In this document: piece after piece, positions 59,265-64,000 of the stretch
Layout of the letters: every line of letters begins with the position of its first letter
Numbering within the stretch: position 1 is the first letter of the stretch
Assembly: GCA_041658605.1 (NCBI GenBank)
Contig: JBAZZU010000007.1
Span: forward strand, 14,979 to 78,978
Length of the DNA: 64,000 nt
DNA from: JBAZWE01 sp041658605
GTDB taxonomy: Bacteria; Actinomycetota; Thermoleophilia; BMS3ABIN01
Direction: 5' to 3'
Notes under the pieces: model-generated
Database searches by the model: none
What the model was told of the DNA's origin: nothing
What the model saw: the letters and a program-made list of their open reading frames with translations, nothing else
Program-made: the position numbers and the translations under genes

Positions 59265-59699
59265 ATGGTGGTCAAAGATATAGTCGAAAAGACAGTTGAA
59301 TTTGAAAAGGGAATCACAAAATGGCAGGAGGTCGAGGACGACACGATTGCCTCATGTGACAGGATCATTCGTGGCACGGATAACGAGCTGGTCAAAACCA
59401 TCGCTGGTATTATTCTGGCTGACTCGTCCAGGCATAAACATGTGCTCGGTGTGATCAACGACACTTTGAACGGTACCGTTACCCTCACTCCGGAAGACCT
59501 TGGCCAGATATCCGAGCTGCTCGATACCCATCTCGAGATCGAGAAGCAGTCGATTGATATGGCCATGACGCAGTACGAGAACAGCCGCAATTTCGTGGTG
59601 CGCCATCTACTCACATATCTTCTTGAGGATGAGAAGAAGCACTACAAGATGTTGAGTCAGCTCAATGACTTCAAGAAGCATCTGTATCCTTATGCTTAA
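59265..59699 (+). CDS. Ferritin/rubrerythrin-like four-helix-bundle protein
   Basis: The 144-residue protein is all-helical with Glu and His placed as in ferritin-like bundles: VEFEKGITKWQEVEDDTI, ADSSRHKHVLGVIND, THLEIEKQSID and LEDEKKHYKMLSQL. It may bind a di-metal centre, but the full EXXH pair set is not conserved enough to be sure. ATG 59265 has an AGGGGGAG site eight bases upstream. Confidence 0.65.
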   Translation: MVVKDIVEKTVEFEKGITKWQEVEDDTIASCDRIIRGTDNELVKTIAGIILADSSRHKHVLGVINDTLNGTVTLTPEDLGQISELLDTHLEIEKQSIDMAMTQYENSRNFVVRHLLTYLLEDEKKHYKMLSQLNDFKKHLYPYA

Positions 59700-59766
59700 G
59701 GGCTGATTTGAGCTTCGAGGCACACAGGACACATCGCAACTTGTCAAAACCCCTGGCTTGAATTCA

Positions 59767-59805
59767 AATCAGCAGGCCAGGGGTCGAACGCCGTTACTGG
59801 CCCCA
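59767..59805 (+). pseudogene. Decayed tRNA-Thr 3' end (old attachment site)
   Basis: About 39 bases match the anticodon-stem-to-CCA part of the two tRNA-Thr genes: AATCAGCAGGCCA is exact, then GGGGTCGAACGCCGTTACTGGCCCCA against ACGGGTTCGAATCC and the CACCGGCTCCA end, with several substitutions and a one-base deletion. There is no 5' half. It has the same orientation as the intact tRNAs and marks the far end of the 57.5-59.8 kb islet. Confidence 0.72.
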
Positions 59806-59905
59806 GAATTACACCCCGCTTAGTTTGACATCAGAACGAATTGCGTAATCCACGCCGAATCCGGCGCTCCGCGATTTTGCCGTTCACCATCATTATATGC
59901 TAAGT

Positions 59906-59935
59906 TGGAAAAGTCATACTTGTATGACTTTTCCA
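59906..59935. promoter_or_regulatory. Perfect 14-bp inverted repeat upstream of the AbrB-type gene
   Basis: TGGAAAAGTCATAC (59906-59919) and its reverse complement (59922-59935) flank a two-base centre. It sits 21 bp before ATG 59957, so it is likely the operator for autoregulation by this gene or another dimeric regulator; as RNA it would form a very stable hairpin. Confidence 0.7.
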
Positions 59936-59956
59936 GTACATCTGGAAGAATTTCCA

Positions 59957-60217
59957 ATGGGAAAGGTGCAGGCAATGAATCCTAACATGAACATTACCTT
60001 TTTTGGCTCGTCCACAATCGGGGAGAAGGGCCAGGTCGTGATCCCGGTCGAGGGGCGTCAGAAACTCGACATGAATCCCGGCGACAGGCTTCTGTTCATG
60101 GGTGATCTCGACAAGGGAGTGCTCATGGTCGCCAAGTCGGATGTCTTCGAGAATCTGATGAGCGACCTGCAGGCCAATTTCCAGTCGATGCGCGAACAGA
60201 TCAAAAAGAAAAGATAA
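59957..60217 (+). CDS. AbrB/MazE/SpoVT-domain regulator
   Basis: The protein has the swapped-hairpin AbrB fold: SSTIGEKGQVVIPVEGRQKLDMNPGDRLLFMGDLDKGVLMVAKS, followed by a short helical tail. These dimeric proteins bind DNA as transition-state or antitoxin-type regulators. ATG 59957 or 59975 are both possible. It is 10 bp upstream of the MMPL gene, so it probably controls that operon. Confidence 0.87.
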   Translation: MGKVQAMNPNMNITFFGSSTIGEKGQVVIPVEGRQKLDMNPGDRLLFMGDLDKGVLMVAKSDVFENLMSDLQANFQSMREQIKKKR

Positions 60218-60227
60218 GGGGAGAAGA

Positions 60228-62387
60228 ATGCTGGCAAGGATTGCTCTATTTTCTTACAGGAAACGCTGGCTGGTGCTGCTCTTCTGGGTGGCGATGCTCG
60301 CGGGAATGACATATTGGGTCAATTCAGCGGGAAGCGCCTTCTCCATGGACTTCAAGGTTCCCGAATCGGACGCGCAGGATGCTTTCGAGCTGCTGCAGAC
60401 ACGCTTTCCGTCACAATCGGGCGCGACCGGGGACCTGGTCTTCAAATCCACGGCCGACCTTAAGGACCCCGCCGTCCGTGAGACTGTCGAAAGCGTAATC
60501 AAAAGGATAGAGCGGGTACCACATGTCGTCGGAGTAGTCAGCCCGTATTCTCCCGAGGGCGCCGCGCAGACAAGTCCGGATGGACACATTGCGCGGGCTG
60601 TCATCCGGTTCGATGAGAACAACCAGGTGATGGAGGAGGACAAGGTCACTACCGGCGCCATCAGGAACATCGTCACCGGCCAGGGCAGCGATGGCATCCA
60701 GTTCGAGCTGGGCGGGCAACTTTTCGCCGGTGAACCCGACATCGGCGCCGAGGGCGTGGGCCTTTCGGCGGCGGTTATCATCCTGCTGATCGCTTTCGGC
60801 TCGGTGCTGGCCATGGGGCTGCCTATTATCACCGCGCTTTTCGGTATCGGCATCGGCATCGCAGCCGTGACGATGATGAGCCACGTGATCACCCTGCCGG
60901 ACTTCACCACCCAGCTGGCCTCGATGATCGGCATCGGCGTCGGCATCGACTACGCGCTCTTCATAGTGACCCGCTACCGTCAGGGGCTGGACGAGAAGCT
61001 CGGTCCCGAGCAGGCGACGATTACCGCTATCAATACCGCCGGGCGTTCCGTCATATTCGCGGGCCTCACGGTCGTGATATCGCTGCTGGGCATGGTCCTG
61101 ATCAACATCAACTTCATTCAGGGTCTGGGCATCGGCGCGGCCACGGTCGTGGCGGTCACGATGCTTGCCTCCATAACCCTGCTGCCCGCGGTGCTCGGTT
61201 TTGTCGGGGAGAAGATCGACAGATTCAGGATTCCCGGCCTGGGCCGCAGGAGCGTCAAACCCGAAGAGCAGGGCAAATGGTACCGCTGGGGGAAGCTCCT
61301 GGAAAAGCACCCATGGTGGGGGTTCCTGCTGGGATTATCGATACTTATGGTGCTGGCGATGCCGGTGCTGGGCATACGCCTCGGCTCATCTGACGCCAGC
61401 GCCAGGCCGACCAGCGACACCACGCGGCGGGCATATGACCTTCAGGTAGAGGGTTTCGGCCCGGGTTCCAATGGCCCCCTTGTCCTGGCTTCGCAGATAG
61501 AGGGGCCGCAGGACATGGCCGTATTGCAGAAAGTCCAGGAAGCAGTCAGTAATGACGCTGGTGTGGCCCGGACGACCCCGGCTTTTCCTAACCCGGAGAT
61601 GAGCGCGGCCATCATCCAGGTCATCCCTACTACGTCGCCCCAGGACGAGGGAACCGTGGAGCTTATCCATCGCCTGAGGGAAGATATACTGCCGGCTGCA
61701 ACCGCCGGAAGTGACGTCGAGGTCCACGTCGGCGGCCTGACCGCCACATTCGATGACATTTCGGAAGTCATGAAGAACCGGCTGCCGCTTTTCATAGGCG
61801 CTGTTTTGTCGTTGAGCTTTTTCCTGATCATGATCGTCTTCCGGTCAGTTGTCATACCGGTCAAGGCCGTATTGCTGAACATGCTGTCGATAGGTGCGGC
61901 TTATGGCGTGCTGGTCGCGGTCTTCCAGTGGGGCTGGGGCGGGAACCTGCTAGGGCTGGGTTCGACGGGGCCGGTGGAGAGCTTTCTGCCGATGATGCTC
62001 TTCGCGATTATCTTCGGGCTGTCGATGGACTACGAGGTGTTCCTGCTATCCCGCGTCAAGGAGGAATACGATCTGAACGGGGACAATAACCTGTCGATCG
62101 TCCGCGGGCTGAGCCGTACCGCGCGAGTGATCACGGCCGCCGCCGCGATCATGATAACCGTGTTCGGGAGCTTCATGCTGGGCGATGAGCGCATCATCAA
62201 GGAATTCGGGTTCGGCCTGGCGGTGGCGGTGCTGATTGACGCCAGCATCGTGCGCCTGCTACTGGTGCCGGCGACCATGGAGATACTGGGGAAGGCGAAC
62301 TGGTGGTTCCCGAAATGGCTCGAGTGGCTGCCAGCGCTGCATGTGGACGCGGTTGAAGCGGCGGCTAATGCTCCGGAAGATGATTAG
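60228..62387 (+). CDS. MMPL/RND family membrane transporter
   Basis: The 719-residue protein has 12 predicted membrane spans in two repeats with large loops after the first helix of each, and the family motifs GVGIDYALFIVTRYRQ (first half) and GLSMDYEVFLLSRVKEEY (second half). MMPL proteins export lipids or drugs using the proton gradient. It has a GGGGAGAAG ribosome site and is co-transcribed with the AbrB-type gene. Confidence 0.93.
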   Translation: MLARIALFSYRKRWLVLLFWVAMLAGMTYWVNSAGSAFSMDFKVPESDAQDAFELLQTRFPSQSGATGDLVFKSTADLKDPAVRETVESVIKRIERVPHVVGVVSPYSPEGAAQTSPDGHIARAVIRFDENNQVMEEDKVTTGAIRNIVTGQGSDGIQFELGGQLFAGEPDIGAEGVGLSAAVIILLIAFGSVLAMGLPIITALFGIGIGIAAVTMMSHVITLPDFTTQLASMIGIGVGIDYALFIVTRYRQGLDEKLGPEQATITAINTAGRSVIFAGLTVVISLLGMVLININFIQGLGIGAATVVAVTMLASITLLPAVLGFVGEKIDRFRIPGLGRRSVKPEEQGKWYRWGKLLEKHPWWGFLLGLSILMVLAMPVLGIRLGSSDASARPTSDTTRRAYDLQVEGFGPGSNGPLVLASQIEGPQDMAVLQKVQEAVSNDAGVARTTPAFPNPEMSAAIIQVIPTTSPQDEGTVELIHRLREDILPAATAGSDVEVHVGGLTATFDDISEVMKNRLPLFIGAVLSLSFFLIMIVFRSVVIPVKAVLLNMLSIGAAYGVLVAVFQWGWGGNLLGLGSTGPVESFLPMMLFAIIFGLSMDYEVFLLSRVKEEYDLNGDNNLSIVRGLSRTARVITAAAAIMITVFGSFMLGDERIIKEFGFGLAVAVLIDASIVRLLLVPATMEILGKANWWFPKWLEWLPALHVDAVEAAANAPEDD

Positions 62388-62425
62388 CGGCGCGGCTCTG
62401 GCTACCACATCAGAACCGTGTTTAA

Positions 62426-63394
62426 ATGTTCATAGTGCTGATCATGGCGGACCTCACAACCAACAATCCTGATAAACGCACGCAGCGTCGCGAGATGCAG
62501 CTGAAACGCCGATGCAGGCAGCGGCTCGTCTTCATCGCCGCCGCCGTTTCGATTATCCTCGTGATTGCGGCGGTCGTGGCAGCCCGGGCGATAAGCAGCG
62601 GGCAGGTCGAAAGTGGCAGCGGCATGAGCGAGGCGCTGGACGCTGACGCATCGACTGTTCTGGGGCCATCGCGCGCCGAAACGACTGGCACCGTCGAAGC
62701 TCCGCGCACCACGGCGGCAACCGCCAGCGGCGCGGCGCCGGTCGCCGCCGGCAGCAGCCTCGCAGGCAAAGTCATAGTTATCGACCCGGGCCATGCGTCC
62801 AATACCGATTCGGGCATGGAACCCGCCGGGCCCGGCTCATCCGAAACCAAGGTAAAAGACCCCGGGGGAACCAGCGGCGCCGCGACCGGCGTTCGCGAAC
62901 CGGTTGTCACACTGGCGATCTCACGTAATCTCAAAACGCTCCTCGAGGCAAAAGGCGCGCGGGTCATCATGACGCGTGAGTCAGATGTCTTTAACGGCGG
63001 CAACCGCGAGCGGGCCCAGATAGCCAACCAGGCGGGCGCGCAGCTCTTCATAAGGATTCATTGTGACGGATCGACCAACAGCTCAACGAGCGGCGCCAGC
63101 ACCCTGTATCCCGCGCTCATCCCCGGCTGGACCGATGACATATATAACCCGAGCTACAGGGCTGCCGCAGCGGTGCAGTCGGCGCTGGTAAATGATCTCG
63201 GCATTCCTGACCATGGGATAGTCGAGCGCAGCGACATGACCGGCTTCAACTGGGCGGATGTTCCCGCCATCCTTCCCGAAGTCGGTTTCATGAGCAATCC
63301 TGACGAGGACGTCAGGCTCAACTCGGCCGATTATCAGCTCAAGGTGGCGCAGGCGCTCGCCCGCGGCATCGAGGTTTACTTCGCCGGAAATTAA
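62426..63394 (+). CDS. Membrane-anchored N-acetylmuramoyl-L-alanine amidase (Amidase_3)
   Basis: The 322-residue protein has an N-terminal anchor (LVFIAAAVSIILVIAAVVAA), an Ala/Thr/Ser linker, and an Amidase_3 domain from about residue 112: VIVIDPGHAS, TGVREPVVTL, FIRIHCDGS and LPEVGFMSNPDED hold the zinc ligands and catalytic Glu. It splits peptidoglycan peptides from glycan, for cell separation or remodelling. ATG 62444 is an alternative start; neither has a strong ribosome site. Confidence 0.92.
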   Translation: MFIVLIMADLTTNNPDKRTQRREMQLKRRCRQRLVFIAAAVSIILVIAAVVAARAISSGQVESGSGMSEALDADASTVLGPSRAETTGTVEAPRTTAATASGAAPVAAGSSLAGKVIVIDPGHASNTDSGMEPAGPGSSETKVKDPGGTSGAATGVREPVVTLAISRNLKTLLEAKGARVIMTRESDVFNGGNRERAQIANQAGAQLFIRIHCDGSTNSSTSGASTLYPALIPGWTDDIYNPSYRAAAAVQSALVNDLGIPDHGIVERSDMTGFNWADVPAILPEVGFMSNPDEDVRLNSADYQLKVAQALARGIEVYFAGN

Positions 63395-63504
63395 TTAAAG
63401 GCCCGGGAGTAGAATGGCGAAATCCGGGGAATAAGATTCACAAACCTTCCCCGGTACCCCGGGGTAGTGATCCATGCCGACAGGCGAGAGCACAGGGAGC
63501 GCAC

Positions 63505-64000
63505 TTGGACGCCGAGCTGCCCCTTTCCATCACAAAGCTTGAAGACAGCATGTTCGCCGACATCCTGGCGACCATAGGTGACGGCGTCAGCGTGCAGGAC
63601 CGCAATTTCCGCGTGATATACGCCAATACCACTCTCAAAAAAATGTTCGGCGAAGACATCGTCGGCAAGTATTGCTACGAAGTCTATGAGCAGCGCGACA
63701 AGAGATGCGAAGGCTGCCCTGTCTACAAGACTTTTCAGGACGGTCTGATTCATCGAGCCGTGCGGCATGGCGTCGACATCCATGGAGATCATTTGACTGT
63801 TGAGATCATATCCTCTCCTATCTGCAACAGCGCTGATGAAGTCGTGGCTGGGGTCGAAGTTGCCAGGGATGTCACGGAACAGCTGAAAGCCCAGAGTAAA
63901 ATAATAGAAATAAGTGAAAAGCTTCTACGGCTGACAAGCGTGGCAAGAGAAATCTCCTCCGGTCTGGACCTCGGACGTATTTTGCGAAGGGTCGTGAAAA
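63505..64000 (+). CDS. PAS-domain sensor protein, 5' part (runs off window)
   Basis: From TTG 63505 (AGGGAG site upstream) the frame stays open to the window end. Residues about 15-135 form a PAS domain (ILATIGDGVSVQDRNFRVIYAN, VVAGVEVARDVTEQL) with a Cys pair in RCEGCPVYKTF, which could bind a cofactor or metal or sense redox. The next part (LTSVAREISSGLDLGRILRRVV) looks like the beginning of a GAF domain. It is probably a sensor histidine kinase. Confidence 0.85.
   Translation, partial: MDAELPLSITKLEDSMFADILATIGDGVSVQDRNFRVIYANTTLKKMFGEDIVGKYCYEVYEQRDKRCEGCPVYKTFQDGLIHRAVRHGVDIHGDHLTVEIISSPICNSADEVVAGVEVARDVTEQLKAQSKIIEISEKLLRLTSVAREISSGLDLGRILRRVVK

Noticed and set aside
60411..61310. Long minus-strand frame opposite the MMPL gene
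   Set aside because: His/Asp/Arg-rich composition typical of a reversed high-GC gene; no family features.

Overview
The window is a bacterial chromosome segment from a GC-rich Gram-positive organism. The core gene order clpC-radA-disA-carD-ispD-ispF-gltX-cysS-YacP/NYN-sigH resembles the Firmicutes clpC-to-sigH cluster. The high GC, the CarD-type RNA polymerase regulator and the general gene style suggest a deep-branching actinobacterial lineage rather than a Bacillus relative. That assignment is inference from gene content and is not certain.

Layout. Bases 1-16607 are housekeeping DNA, nearly all on the plus strand: the end of a sensor kinase, greA, lysS, an SRAP/HMCES abasic-site protein, clpC behind a long structured leader, radA, disA, carD, ispDF, an ASCH-domain gene, gltX, cysS, a NYN RNase and a SigH-like sigma factor. 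A tRNA-Thr(TGT) gene follows. From there to a second, slightly different tRNA-Thr(TGT) at 57428 lies a complete-looking prophage of about 40.8 kb, bounded by a 57-bp direct repeat (the 3' three quarters of the tRNA). Beyond it is a small islet with a secreted beta-propeller protein and a ferritin-like helical protein, ending at a decayed third tRNA-Thr 3' end near 59767. Host genes then resume: an AbrB-type regulator with a near-perfect 30-bp palindrome, an MMPL transporter, a cell-wall amidase and a PAS-domain sensor cut by the window end.

The prophage is almost all on the minus strand. Read from 57.3 kb leftwards, the early region carries small regulators, a single-strand-annealing protein with an SSB-like acidic tail, SbcD, a 45-residue Cys-rich microprotein, SbcC, a C5 and an N6-adenine DNA methyltransferase, two perfect DnaA boxes and a DUF1376 replication-type protein. 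A tyrosine integrase sits alone on the plus strand in the middle. To its left a second operon, starting from a near-consensus promoter at 45.1 kb, carries ParB, a DUF488 protein, a methyltransferase fused to a Mom/GNAT-like domain, and a ParB-like protein: a probable DNA hypermodification or antirestriction cassette. The packaging and head genes (TerS, TerL, portal fused to MuF, protease/scaffold, cement, gpT capsid) are Mu-like in type. The tail genes are those of a siphovirus, with a tail-assembly chaperone made through an A AAA AAC -1 frameshift and an NlpC/P60 tape measure. Two lysis-type gene sets follow. No transposase is present, so the phage is a tRNA-integrating siphovirus with a Mu-type head.

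The most unusual items are the ParB/DUF488/MTase-GNAT/ParB cassette, the intact tRNA-Thr at both prophage ends plus a third decayed copy, the centrally placed integrase, the annealing protein with an SSB tip, and the paired DnaA boxes.
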